The notes beneath the pieces are model-generated. The model was not told where the DNA came from and did no database searches. It was given only the letters and a program-made list of their open reading frames with translations. Shown here in pieces: positions 40,330 to 51,910 of a stretch of DNA of 64,000 bases (within the stretch, counting starts at the first letter, position 1; each line of letters starts with the position of its first letter). The DNA comes from Glandiceps talaboti. Lineage: Eukaryota; Hemichordata; Enteropneusta; Spengelidae. Position numbers and translations under genes: made by a program. The stretch is taken from NCBI RefSeq assembly GCF_964340395.1, contig NC_135565.1, positions 4,192,642 to 4,256,641 on the forward strand, read 5' to 3'.

Positions 40330-43300
40330 CCACACACACACACATATACACCTGCCCGTACACACACACACACACACACATGCACATACCCACACACACA
40401 TACATACATACACATACCCACAGAAATACACATACACCTACCTGTACACACACACACACACACATACACACACAGACTTATCAAGGGTCCCCTGTACTAA
40501 CAAGTACAAAAGATGTTAAACAAATTGAAAAATTAAACATAACAAATTATAGCTGTTTGATGATGTGTTTTGTGAGCATAATAAAAGCCCAGCTTTACCT
40601 TATTGTCTACTCTTTGTGTTTGTGTACAGACTCAGGCTAGACAGATGCCTACAGGAGACAGGCCAAGACAGGACAAGAGAAAGGTCCCTAGCAAAGAAGA
40701 ACTACAAAAGATGGTGGTGAGTAATTACAGTTAGTCATCCTCAGCCACACAGCATTGTTTGTAATGTGTCTTCTAAATCATACACTTCAGATAATAGCTT
40801 CGTTGAGGGCAGCGCTAGTAAAGCGACCTCAGGGAGAGTAAGTAGGTGAAGTATCTCTAAGTGAACTTTGACCTAATTCAGTACACTACTACCAGTCATG
40901 TTGGCCAGGTATTCTGTCCTTGTAATCTCATCAAATATTATTATGTTCAGATATTAAATATTTCTGAAAAAAAGTTGGAAAAATTGTTTACCTGGATAAT
41001 ATAAAAGGAATGATTGATTAATTTGTTGCTTGCAAAGTTTTGGGGCGTGCTCACATAAATGTACAAATCTGAAAGAAAGAGATCCACGGAATGATTATGA
41101 AAGATATTACATTATTACAGCGGAACGCCACCCCCAGGGAATGAAGGCATCTTTGTAATCTTTGGTTTCTGGAGAGTCATTTCATGATTTTATCACCTAC
41201 ATGTACATGACTTGTCATTTCAGAGAAACAGCAAGTTCAAATTTTACCTTATTCATTGTTAAGTGGGGATTTGTCAAGATGCTGCTAACTTCATTCGACA
41301 GAAATTAGAATATGATGTTTCTGTTATCAATTGTGCGTTACCATGGATATAACTTGTTTACATGACTATTATAGGAATCGATGCTGGAACAATACCTGAG
41401 TGATAACAACATTAGTGATGCCATCAACACCATCAGAGCCATGAAGGTACCCAGGAAGTTCATGCCAACCGTTGTGTGTCAACTATTAACTGAATCAGTC
41501 GAGAAGTCAGAGGAACAACGAGAACATGTCAGCAAACTCATTGCAACTATGAACACAGAGGGTGTCATTACAGAAGAGCATTTCCTGACGGTGAGTAGAC
41601 AACCAGAATGGAATAGACCTTTCTCGTAGGTCATGCCCTCTAGTGGTGAAGTAGAGAAATGATAGTAATTGATTTACAAGTCAGTAGACCTGTACAATAA
41701 ATCACACCCTCTAGTGTTGGAGTAGAGAAGGGAGTAGTTGTTACACAAGTCAATATACATGTATAACAAATCAGGCCCTCTTGTGGTGAAGTATAGAAGT
41801 GAATAATTGATGTATGTGTGAACAGACCTGTACAATGAATCACACCCTCTAGTGGTGAAGTATAGAAGTGAGTAATTGATGTGTGTGTGAATTTACCTGT
41901 GCAATAAATCATATCAAGACCAGTTCTGACCCTTGTTCATTTAATTTCATTTCATTTCACAGGGTTTTACCGATGTTCTAAACAAGCTATCTGACTTGGA
42001 GAACACCGTAGCACTAGTCAAATCATACATAGCTACGTTTGCCGCCCAGGCTGTCATCGATGACGTCATCACTCTGGTAGACTTAGCTGATCCCATGAAG
42101 AATGGTAGCTTCTATCCACTATTCCTGCTAATACTGCAGAGAATGCATAAACTGAAAGACAAAGAGTGGCTGGTCTCTGTCTTCAACAACAGTAAAATCA
42201 ACATGCAGGGGATGCTCCCAGGTATGCTACTTCTTTGTTTCTTCCAAGTGACAACAATGAAGAACAGTACGATAGACCTAACATACAGTATATGCACATT
42301 TGTAGTCAGGCTAAGGAGTTAGGCAGTGGCAGATGTATGGATAGACTCCCTAGATTGAACCTTATTTGTATGGTCCACATGTACCTTGAGTGGACACTGT
42401 TCAACCTGGGGTCCCATTCATCATTTCATGACAATGTAGAACATGAGACCTACTGTACAAAAGATTCACATTTGTAGTCAGGCTAGGGAGTAAGGCAGTG
42501 ATTGGTGTAGGGATATACTCCCTAGTTTGAACCTAATTTGTATGGTCTATATTGCATGGACACTGTTCTATATGTGGTTCTGTTCATGACAGAACTGTAG
42601 AACATTGGACCTTTTATTGACTCAGTAGAAATTTTCATTATTGATTTAGACCTTTTGTACAGTAGATTCATATTTGTATTCATGCTAAGGTGTTGAGGGA
42701 GGAGGGTGTAGAACAGTGGACTGAATATACAGTAGATACACATTTGGTAACATAAATGTAATATTTATCATTAACTAGTTTGTTGTGTGAATTCATTTTC
42801 AGAACTTGACCAGAGCAAGGAGAGAATGATGGAGATACTAGAAGACAAGGTAAATCAATATGATGTATTTGTAGTGTACAGGGTTTGATATGTCCATGTG
42901 TAATATTTGTAAAGTATTTTAATGTTATCATATACCATATCACATATCATATCAGATCACATCACATCACACCCCACCATATTGCATCACACCCCACCAT
43001 ATTGCATCACATCACATACCATATCACATACCATATCGCATATATTGTATCACATATTATATACTATATTACACCATATAACATCACACCATATACCATA
43101 TCACATATATCACGTCATACCATATCATATATCACACCATATCATATACTACATTGTATATAACATATTATGTGTATATATATACCATATCACATCACAT
43201 CTCATCATGTGTCACCTTATTGTATATTACATGTATATCAAATTTATATTATCTCATGAAACAAGCAATAAAATGTCAATGTTACTTTACCTTGAGTAAC

Positions 43301-45963
43301 AGAAGTGGGCAGTAAAAAACAGGTAATCCATGAAATGGCAAAGGGTTCAACTTTTATCGATTTCAAATTAAAAATTAAAATGTTATATATGTCAGGCATA
43401 TCAGTGGTAATGAATGATTTATGTTGCAACCACCCACAACATGGAGATTGAAAACACCACAACCACCCACACCATGGAGATTGAAAACACCACAACCACC
43501 CACACACCATGGAGATTGAAAACACCACAACCACCCACACACCATGGAGATTGAAAACATCACAACCACCCACACACCATGGAGATTGAAAACACCACAA
43601 CCACCCACACACCATGGAGATTGAAAACACCACAACCACCCACACACCATGGAGATTGAAAACACCACAACCACCCACACCATGGAGATTGAAAACATCA
43701 CAACCACCCACACCATGGAGATTGAAAACACCACAACCACCCACACACCATGGAGATTGAAAACACCACAACCACCCACACCATGGAGATTGAAAACATC
43801 ACAACCACCCACACCATGGAGATTGAAAACATGTCTCATATTTCAAATTCATAATTTGTAATTTCTTTATGTTAACACAACATCTGAAATGTTTAGCTAA
43901 TTCCAGATTTTCACTGACTTAACCCCGGTTTGTTTGATTCCTGACAGCACCTGAGTTTCCTGTTTCCATTGCAACGGATGCATACAGACCTGTGGAAGCA
44001 GGTGAAGCAGGACCCCAACGCCTCTACTCTGTACAAATGGATTAAGGACAACGTCGACAGCAAATTACAGACTGACGCCGCATTTGTGTTTGCGTTGTCT
44101 ACCATGTAAGTTTTTACACCTTTTTTGTACCAACCATGTATCCTAAGCTTGTGGAATAAAATTAGTGCTAACAGTGTTTTTACTACTATTACTACTATAG
44201 TCCGCCGTCCTTACCACCCAGGCTATCATGTTTGACAGGTTTCTGCCATGATTCAAAAGTGTTCTACCATCCTTGAGCTTTAGTAATCTTTGAATGGCAA
44301 TATCATACTAATACTTTCACATGAAGAGAAATGACTGATGTCCATGTGTGTATGTGTTAAACATAGCTATGACTGATGTCCATGTGTGTATGTGTTAAAC
44401 ATAGCTATGACTGATGTCCATGTATGTATGTGTTAAACATAGCTATGACTGATGTTCATGTGTGTATGTGTTAAACATAGCTATGACTGATGTCCATGTG
44501 TGTATGTGTTAAACATAGCTATGACTGATGTTCATGTGTGTATGTGTTAAACATAGCTATGACTGATGTCAATGTGTGTATGTATTAAACATAGCTATGA
44601 CTGATGTCCATGTATGTATGTGTTAAACATAGCTGTCAGAGTATGTTTTCAATTTTGAGGCCTTGTAATAATATATGGATCAGTTATGCATATTAGTATG
44701 CAAATTAACATTTTCATAATATGTAAATCAGTATGTAAATTGGCTGTCATCCTAGCAATCTAGCCTGAGGAGATCATTGTTCAATAATTTGGACTTAGTT
44801 AGGGGGTCCAGCCAACCTTAACTACCTGACATGCTGTGAAATGGATACCTCATTTTTAGCTGTCGTCTAGAGGGTCCTATTCCATTTTGGAAATAGTTCT
44901 AACTATAAGTATAACACATACTTGTTAAACTGCTAATTGAAATTTTTTGCTCTCTCTTTTTAAAGTAGTACATTAGAAGTTCTATATACTTGTACTTTCC
45001 GACACACTTCATTATAGTGTAATGGCATGAGGTCTGTCTTAATGAAGGTTTTTCCAAAACCCTTGGATTTCCATTAATGGTTTTGATTGTGGACATGTAA
45101 CTAATTTAAAAAAAAAAAACTATGCTTGTTTTCTTAGTGTTCTGAAGTACTGCACAGAGGAAAGTACCCTGGCAGAAGGGATAGACAAAACTCAGTTACC
45201 GGATAAACAGCTACAAGAGAAGGAGAAAGCTAACCTTAGTAATTTGAAACCTTTACTGCAGGCATTTGTACATGACCAGATAACATTGCAGTTGAGTGTC
45301 CTGTATGCCTTACAAGTCCACTGCTACAATCATCAATACCCTAAAGGTAAACTAAAAGTTATTGGATCTAATTTACTTGTACTTTGTTCCTTAGATTGCT
45401 GATATAAAAGCTTTCACTTTTATGACCGTCAAAAACACCCTTTTAACACTAATGTAAGGGACCTTGCTAATAACACTTAATAAGACTTGCATAAAGGGCC
45501 TTGTAAGTTGCTCACATAACTGACATATGGGGTGTTTTTAATATGACTGACATAAGGGGCCTTGCCAATATGGGGGGTTGCTAATATGACTGACATAGGG
45601 GGCCTTGCCAACATAACTGACACTGTCCTTATCTACCTATATTGTGATATAAAATAAAAAAACTGTGTGCAACATATGTAGCTTCAATGAAGTTTTATGG
45701 CATTGACTGTAGTAGTGGTATATTTATCGTAACAGCTGAATTAACATATGGTTTTTGTCTTCAATTCAGGCATGATGTTGAGATTTTTCGTCAATTTCTA
45801 CGACCTCGAGGTGGCTGAGGAGGAGGCATTCCTTAAGTGGAGAGAAGACATCAATGACGATTATCCCGGGAAAGGGAAAGCTCTTTTCCAGGTCAACTCG
45901 TGGCTAACATGGCTGGAAACAGCAGACGAAGAGGAGGAGTCTGATGATGAAGATGATGACTAG
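30222..45963 (+). CDS. EIF4G2: EIF4G2 (DAP5/p97/NAT1), complete, 20 coding exons, GUG start
   Basis: Exons: 30222-30418, 30980-31082, 32662-32775, 34121-34187, 34887-34976, 35697-35755, 36437-36547, 36900-37010, 37491-37562, 38149-38302, 39061-39183, 39426-39583, 40066-40236, 40630-40716, 41375-41590, 41963-42221, 42803-42849, 43948-44105, 45138-45346, 45770-45963. All are GT-AG with matching phases, total 2700 nt (899 residues; human is about 907). In order: a disordered N-terminus; the MIF4G domain ([62 protein letters not shown]), which binds eIF4A and eIF3; a Q/G/N-rich linker with [12 protein letters not shown]3 (from [20 protein letters not shown]); and a C-terminal W2/eIF5C domain ending [31 protein letters not shown]. 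It lacks the eIF4E-binding N-terminal third of eIF4G, as expected for a cap-independent initiation factor acting in the cytoplasm. Confidence 0.96.
31401..31883. mobile_element. MITE with about 115-bp terminal inverted repeats and TTAA ends
   Basis: TTAAAGGGGAA at 31401 mirrors TTCCCCTTTAA ending at 31883. The arms continue inverted through AGGAAATA, GACATTTTCATAAAC, TTCTGGA and TTTCAGAGAAAC. TTAA at both outer ends suggests a piggyBac-type target site. Related partial copies lie at about 41120-41230, 60370-60478 and 60803-60870. It is in EIF4G2 intron 2 and has no transposase. Confidence 0.8.
32510..32575 (+). pseudogene. Decayed duplicate of EIF4G2 exon 3 start
   Basis: The text AAGATCTTTGAAAAAAGTTT, CAGACGAGTCAAGTATATTC parallels the true exon 3 (32662 on): AAGATCTTTGAAAAAGCTTT, AGATGAGCAAAAGTATAGTT, including the acceptor-side AAG. 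It diverges and meets TAG soon after the shared stretch. This looks like a broken tandem exon copy about 150 bp upstream of the working exon. Confidence 0.55.
33050..34120 (+). other. EIF4G2 intron 3, short repeats only
   Basis: Three loose copies of GCCATGGAAACT / ACCATGGAAACT occur at 33370-33450, and two copies of TTTTCGAAATCGGCAGTA at about 32926-32990. No exon seen. Confidence 0.5.
35038..35485. repeat. About 98-bp tandem repeat, 4-5 copies
   Basis: Units carry GGCATTAACCCTTCCAGTTG, CTAACACATACTGGTGAGGT and GAGCTAGTCTGGTGTTAACA. The array starts about 60 nt after the donor of EIF4G2 exon 34887-34976. Confidence 0.93.
36369..36402. repeat. (TTG)n microsatellite
   Basis: About eleven TTG/GTT triplets lie just upstream of the acceptor of EIF4G2 exon 36437-36547. 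Confidence 0.9.
36578..36632. repeat. Poly-G and (GACA)n tract
   Basis: About 20 G residues followed by GAGA and seven GACA units, 30 nt after the donor of EIF4G2 exon 36437-36547. Confidence 0.93.
37640..37900. repeat. 25-bp minisatellite, about 8 copies
   Basis: The unit is TCTATTTGACCAATCAGCAC plus CAATT; outer copies are degenerate. It lies about 80 nt after the donor of EIF4G2 exon 37491-37562. Confidence 0.9.
38590..38882 (+). mobile_element. 5'-truncated LINE 3' end
   Basis: The plus-strand conceptual peptide includes [20 protein letters not shown] followed by SAISVLN, matching the C-terminal signature of L2/CR1-like non-LTR retrotransposon polyproteins (RTNR-KNSF-PSAI-LLN). After a stop and short 3' UTR it ends GGTGGGATGAATACAGTAAT and TCTGATTCTGATT, a typical short-repeat tail. 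It lies in EIF4G2 intron 10. Confidence 0.7.
39250..39346. repeat. 34-bp tandem repeat, about 3 copies
   Basis: Units of AAACTGAAATACATCCCAAA and ACATTCC. It lies about 70 nt after the donor of EIF4G2 exon 39061-39183. Confidence 0.9.
40257..40475. repeat. (CA)n microsatellite
   Basis: CA repeat with CATA and CCTGCCCGTA interruptions, beginning 20 nt after the donor of EIF4G2 exon 40066-40236. Confidence 0.97.
41120..41235. mobile_element. Partial copy of the TTAA MITE family
   Basis: Shares GGAACGCCAC, TTCTGGAGAGTCATTTCATG, ATTTTATCACCTAC and ATTTCAGAGAAAC with the left arm of 31401-31883. Only one arm is visible. Confidence 0.6.
41636..41915. repeat. About 69-bp tandem repeat, 4 copies
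   Basis: Units carry CCCTCTAGTGGTGAAGTATA, GAAGTGA and CTGTACAATAAATCA. It begins about 45 nt after the donor of EIF4G2 exon 41375-41590. Confidence 0.9.
42285..42700. repeat. Degenerate long tandem repeat, 2-3 copies
   Basis: Copies share ACATTTGTAGTCAGGCTAGG, AGT-AGGCAGTG, ACTCCCTAG and TTGTATGGTC, spaced about 180 bp apart, in the EIF4G2 intron after 42221. Confidence 0.7.
42935..43205. repeat. (ATCACAT)-type simple repeat
   Basis: An irregular array of CATATCACATCACACC motifs in the EIF4G2 intron, beginning about 85 nt after the donor of exon 42803-42849. Confidence 0.85.
43432..43832. repeat. 33/35-bp minisatellite, 12 copies
   Basis: The unit is CCATGGAGATTGAAAACACC plus ACAACCACCCACA, with CA slippage giving two lengths. 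It is the second array in the same EIF4G2 intron. Confidence 0.96.
44325..44640. repeat. 38-bp minisatellite, 8 copies
   Basis: The unit is GTCCATGTGTGTATGTGTTA plus AACATAGCTATGACTGAT. It lies about 220 nt after the donor of EIF4G2 exon 43948-44105. Confidence 0.96.
45480..45625. repeat. Short imperfect tandem repeat
   Basis: Copies of ACTGACATAAGGGGCCTTGC and related text lie about 130 nt after the donor of EIF4G2 exon 45138-45346. Confidence 0.75.
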
Positions 45964-46831
45964 TTGTCTTGACAACTGTTACCAAGTAACCAAATCAAGA
46001 TGCAGATTTGATGTGTAACCATGGTTACTATTCAGTGATTTAATTTAGAATTTTGGTCTGTATAGACATAAATAAGAATGAGGCAGTTTAGGTCTGGTTT
46101 GCATACGACATCAAATCAATATGCCATCACCATGGTTACTTGTGTGCCTGCTACCGTGGTGGTTGTTGTCATGGCGACAAAGGTTAACAACTCAAATATG
46201 AAATGATTCAACAAAATCACAAGTCACTGATACATTTTTATGTGTTAAGACGTTTTTCTACATGATAAAAAACAAAAAGGAGAAAAAAAAAAGACGAGCT
46301 GAGCTCAATATTGTTATCTATAGTCAGGTGTGTTTCTACAGCTGTAGCCAGATTTTTGTGCATAAAGTGTCACCTGGCACACTGTAAAGTTGGTCAAATG
46401 CAACACAAAATGTAAAAGCCTAAAGTGCAAAAAAATAATATAATTCCAGAAAGCATATCATATTTAAATAAACGATACCTTGTCAACCAAATCATGACAT
46501 CAACAACATAAGGCCTTCAAGTAATTACCAAAATAACTTTATCCAAAACAGGGCTGAATTTTCTAAAATCTAGCTTTATGTTAGTTTATTTTACAGGTAA
46601 AACATTGAGGGATCGCCGAGCGACTGTTCATACCATACACATTTTATGTTCCCTAAGAACAATTTAGATAGATAAGAAACAGGCTTCACACAGACCACTC
46701 AATACAAATATAAACAACACTCCTGCCGACAAGCAGGCACTGTATGTGTACACACATATCACTTGTAACTTTGAATCAATACACATGTATGTGTCAAAAT
46801 CTGGGCCTGCATTGCAATAATTTTCAGACGA

Positions 46832-46864
<33 letters not shown>

Positions 46865-49800
46865 CTGTGAATCAGTAGGGGTCGGATGATGATGTCTATA
46901 TTTCCATTGAGTGGTCTGTGGGAAGCCTGTTTCTTATCTATCTAAATTGTTCTTGGGGAACATAAAATATGTATGATACACACAGTCGTACGACAATCCC
47001 TCGTTGTTTTATCTGTATATTTTTTTTTTGGAAGAGCTATACATTCGGTGTCACAATCAGCTGTTTTTTGTCAGCTGTGTACTTACTAGTAGAGTTTACT
47101 GGTCTGATGTACAAATAGATGTGGCCCTTATTATCTGTTGATGGCCCCCATGAGAAATAAGTCGTGTAGATTTAGATGTAGTGGCATATTTTGTGAGTGA
47201 CTGTGACAATGTAACAGTATTTTCCCTCCTTTTTGTTTAAGTGTAATGCTTTGGTGAGACACTGTGAGTTAGAAATAAGAGTATTGAAAAAAATTGAAAA
47301 AAAAATGATAAGTGAAAGTCTGCGAAAAAAAGATTAAACTGAAGGACAAGCTGTTTATCAAATTGATGTAACAAGGCAACAGATTTTTTGCGGGAAAACT
47401 ACAAAGTGAACTGCTAACAAGCTGTCTGTAAGAGCAACTTTATTTTGAAATGTATTTGCAACAATATTTTCCTGTATTTTAAACTTTTGACAGAAATGAC
47501 AAAAATCCCGACAGCTTGACAGAAACAAAGATCAAAGTGTTGTTTCCTAATACTGCTACTTTGTTATTTCAATGCAAACAATTTCAGTCTTATGGAGGTG
47601 TGTAACATAAACTTTAAAATGGGTGGCCGCAATCCGTAACAACAAACTTTAGAATTGGAACAACAGACTCACAATTTGGTGTTTTTTAAAAACAAAATAA
47701 AAAGGAGGAAAAATACACACTTTGATATGATTTTCTTTCTATTGCAATATAAATTGAATTAATCTTTCAGAAATGATATTTTGTGGCTTTATTTGTACCA
47801 AATGATTATTATCATACATTTTTATATTCTCCATTCAACTCTAAATTGAACTGTGAAGTCACAACAAACGAATTGTTTACCAGATCACATCAAATGATAT
47901 TCTAGACTTTGAAGTAGCAAATATGGTTTAAGAAAAGTGTGCTATGTATTCTTGGTAGTTTAAAAGAATCACGTGAAGGCATATAATAAACATATCCAGG
48001 CATCAGTAATTTCTGTAGAAATATGTAGCTTGGTAAACAGTGCCCTCAGTGGTGGAAGTATGTAATTTAAGAGGCATCATATTTTTAAATAGTTGTCCAT
48101 CTGCAAAATGTTATCATAGCACCCAATCAAACATGAAAAGTGAATCATAAAACTTTTTCATTTTAAGTGTTTCAGTTTAGTAGATGGCTCTCAATTTCAA
48201 ACATTAAAATTCTACTGCATTTGAAAACTAATGGAAATTATCACCATCTTGACCACAATTGTGGGGCATAGAGGGCGCTGTAATGGCTGTAGTACCAAAC
48301 CTCAGGTTCACAAGCCACAATATCAACTTTTGGACAGAGTGGAGCCGTTACCAAATAGTGTTTCTTTCTAATGAAGGTGCTGTAACAAGGATTCCTTTCA
48401 AATAATTTATCATAGAGGGAACTGTCACATTCTTAGTGTCACACTATTTTGGCATCATAGCAGCATATCACTGGATCACGTACAAGGACATTGTTGGTTG
48501 TTATAGCAACATTTAATTATCCATTTAGAGAGTATGGCCAAGTGTTCAAAAAAGGTATACTGATAAACGGAAATAGGCAAAAACGATATATCCACGGTGT
48601 CATGAAAAGTATACAGTAATTTGAAAATATTTTAATTTGTAATCATGAAGATATAGATACTGTGCCTAAAACATGAGGGGTAAATATTTCATTCATACAT
48701 GGCCTTGCAAATGAACATACAGTTGGGGAGGCTTATCAAAATTAGAGAGAGAGTCCAAAATACACAAAAAGAGAAAAAATACCAGATTCAAAGAGCATCT
48801 ATGTCATGGTGAGTGACTTGTGTCAGTGAGTGTGATAGACAAGATATGAAATTACATATAGCTTGGTTAGTTTGTGTTACCATGGTAACAGTTTGTGTTA
48901 CCATAACACTGTTTGTAGCATTGGCAAAGTACTGTTTTCACACACCGTATCAGCTGATATGATGCAAAAGACAATTTAGTCAAGCTGGTCAAAGTAACTT
49001 AAAAAAAACATCCATAAATTGTTTAAAAAAAAGATCCTGACAATATAATGTACACAGCAATAACAAGCCTACTACCACTATTTAACAATGGTTTATTCCA
49101 CACAACAATAGGCAGATTCCAAATTCTGAAAAGATGAGGGCAATAGGGTGCAGATTTGATGAGTGCTGGGCGAAGGTTTTGTGAAAGTTTCTGATTTTCA
49201 GAGTTGAGAAAGTGGAAAAGTTTTGACCAATTTATGAAAAAACTTTGAAGAACAACAAAAATGAGGACAATAAATGATATGAGTATTTGGAAGGAGCAAG
49301 CAGTAAAGTTGTTAAATGACGATTGTCCGACATTCTGTGTAGGAACTATTGGTGGTAATTATTGCATTTAGAAATTATACATGTGTACTGGACTATCTGT
49401 ACAAAGTGCTAGGGGAAACATTTACAGTGGTAAAACTGGTTAGTACAAATTAGAAGGGTGAATTTTGTCAGAAATGGTGGATTGTCGGCCTTTCCAAATG
49501 TAGTACCGATTATTTTTTGGGAAATTTTCACTTTATTTTAAACATAGAATATCAATAAGCAAAGAAAGTATTAATGATGATAATAATGAAAATTCAAGCA
49601 AATCATTAAAATTTACTCCAAATTTGCGAAATTTTAGCTCCAAAATTATGGTGGGAAACAATTGGAAAAAAGACAAATTTTGGCGGGAAAAATTTTGAAG
49701 GAAGACATCAACAAATTACGGCGGGAAAACTGATGGAAGTATTCACCAGGCATTTTTTTTTTGTGGGGGAAATCATAAAAGCAGTCGCACAATGTTGTCA

Positions 49801-49975
49801 TTTTTACATTATCTTTCATACAGTTTGCACTTTTAGTACACCATTGCACCGATATGTTGGCTGTGGTCTTTCTTTTTTTTCCTACTTTTGTGGATATTTA
49901 CCAGTAGTCTGTGTTGTGTGTCATTTTTTGTATTTGTCCTCTCTGTAGATGAAAAATAAAAATCCTTACAACCCT
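45964..49975 (+). other. EIF4G2: EIF4G2 3' UTR and downstream
   Basis: No coding exon follows the TAG at 45961-45963. Candidate polyadenylation signals AATAAA are at 46467-46472, 47696-47701 and 49955-49960, so the UTR could be 0.5-4 kb. It contains a (GT)n tract at about 46832-46863 and the inverted repeat 46598-47010. Which signal is used cannot be decided from sequence. Confidence 0.5.
46598..47010 (+). repeat. Long inverted repeat in EIF4G2 3' UTR
   Basis: Left arm 46598-46711 and right arm 46898-47010 are complementary over about 110 nt. One block, GAACAATTTAGATAGATAAG then AAACAGGCTTC, is perfectly paired, and another is CAGACCACTCAAT. The loop is about 185 nt and includes (GT)n. The RNA would form a long, nearly continuous hairpin. 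It may be a MITE or a functional structured UTR element. Confidence 0.85.
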
Positions 49976-51198
49976 ATAAAATGCTTCAGTCTGAAGTTGT
50001 TTGTGTGTGTTTGCCTTTTTCACCCACTATTATGGTGAGAGGCCGACAAGTGTGGTATTTTATGGAGATGTTCATGCCTTTTCAACCACAATGGGCGAGG
50101 GAGCTATTGCAGTGGGTTCCGTCTGTGCATTACTTACTTTTCCGGCATGCATCAGCCGATATCCGTCGTTAGAGGTATGCTGTCTATTCAGACATTGACA
50201 TTTAGCCTTGATCTTCATCTTCAAGGTCAAATTTGTACAATAACTGCCTATAGAACAAACCAGTTTTGGGGGAACTATGTCTCTGTTCAAAGCTTATGTC
50301 TCATGCATCAATTGTTAATGCATTGAAATGAGGATATGGAGTTTTAGTTGTGTCAGTGTACAATTGAATCATGTAAACCTACACTGTGAATAGACCATTA
50401 CCCGTCTCGCGGGAGACGCCATTGAGTGCATAGCAACCACATTCGGGTGGTCAAGCTGAAGTGTCAACCGCTTAGCAACACCATTGTTCTCGACGTCACG
50501 TACAGTGCAATACGTATGATCATGGAAGTATACTTCCATGGTATGATAGATCAAGGGAAGCAAACTTTTAAAGTATGGTTGTAAAAACGATGTGCGTATG
50601 TGAAATTCATAACTAGCCGTCAGACGTGACGGTGATTTTTGGCCGTCTGGGCGCAGATGAAGAGCGGTTGAGATTGACAGTTTCAACATGAACTTGAAAA
50701 TATTACTAGAGTTGAATCCACTCGAGGATCGCAGGCCCTATGGTTGAAAACTTGCATGTCAGGTCGCGAATATTGTATTCCTATTTTTAAACAACGTCTA
50801 AAATTTGATACAATGTCATAACTTTTCCATAGACTTTTTATACGTCGCGTAGCGTCGTCTAAAAACCAACACAACAATGTGTACGCGATCACTTTACTGT
50901 ATAACGTGCTGTTAATAGTTGGCAATGATGTAATTCTTAGTCCGTAATTCGTCAGCTAAATTCGTCAGGGTCCGCTAAAAACTTTGAAATCGGTTGAGAA
51001 TTTTTTTCGCTGTCTTTGATTTTATCATATACATTTATAAATGAGCTATATATATGCATTTAAAATTAAAATTTAGAGATACTATGTCGTTTTATTTTAC
51101 GAATTTGGACTATGAGTTCTACAACATGTTCATCGAACTCAAGTATAAACATGGCTGACACGTACACGTGTTTCACGCATCGCCGGTGATTCCCAATT

Positions 51199-51402
51199 CT
51201 AGTTCCTGACGATTGTATTCCGATTTTACTCTAAGTTATCTTCATACAGTACTAGTCTAGTTCATGACGACCGTATTCCGATTTTACTCTACGTTATTAA
51301 GGTAGGGTAAAATTGGAATACGGTCATTGGGAACTAGACTGGTAGATATTGTTGTATGAAGATAACATGTGGTAAAATCGGAATACGATTGTCAGGAACT
51401 GA
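51199..51402. repeat. Near-perfect hairpin of about 100-bp arms
   Basis: Arms 51199-51297 and about 51302-51402 are inverted with almost no loop. Each arm holds two copies of a unit with TAGTTC, TGACGA, GTATTCCGATTTTAC, making four units in all, two per orientation. Confidence 0.85.
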
Positions 51403-51832
51403 CTATGATTTCCCGATCTGTGACGATAATTAAGAACTTTTCAATTCTGAACTCTAGGACCGAAACGGGACATTGGCACTCTAAAAATGTGTAAGACTTT
51501 TAGCTTTCGTCCGTATTTGTCAACAGCGTAAATGTCAACGGTTCATAAGGGCTTACGGCTGGTGGATGTGTAGTAGTACTACGCCACACTTCATGTGCAT
51601 TGCATTCTAATATACTTATATTGAATATTGGTGACGGGAAATGTTTCCACCATGTACATGTGTACTAATAATCAAAACTACTCGATTTTGCTTGTCATTA
51701 ATTACCATTTCTCAAGATTGAAATATTATAGCCATCTAGTATGCTGCATAAGTTTGGCACTGACAACGTATTCCCAGAAATGACAGTCAGTTCGGAAATA
51801 TAATGACAGTGTGACACTGGCGTATTTTTCTT

Positions 51833-51910
51833 TTAACTTGATGTTGACACGCTATATTTTCGCAACATGCTCTTTAGTTCGTGTACATTCAATTTTTCAA
51901 TGTCTTCCAT
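51833..51910 (-). CDS. Short ORF or possible first exon with SAP-like start
   Basis: ATG at 51910 opens 25 codons: MEDIEKLNVHELKSMLRKYS then VSTSS and stop. The pattern L-V-ELK-LLRK---STS resembles the first half of a SAP DNA-binding motif. It lies about 135 nt downstream (on minus) of the TCTCGCGAGA and octamer motifs. It could be the 5' exon of an unrecognised gene, a remnant, or chance; the only nearby donor (CAA|GTTAAA) is weak. Confidence 0.25.
   Translation of the reverse strand: MEDIEKLNVHELKSMLRKYSVSTSS

Noticed and set aside
40149-40640. Frames over the (CA)n tract
   Set aside because: Dinucleotide repeat; only the EIF4G2 exons at 40066-40236 and 40630-40716 are real.
43244-43861. 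Repeat-rich frames of 154-175 codons
   Set aside because: 33/35-bp minisatellite in an EIF4G2 intron; no splice or domain support.
49646-50290. Several 63-72 codon frames downstream of EIF4G2
   Set aside because: No recognisable domain, overlapping on both strands, and consistent with UTR or intergenic sequence.
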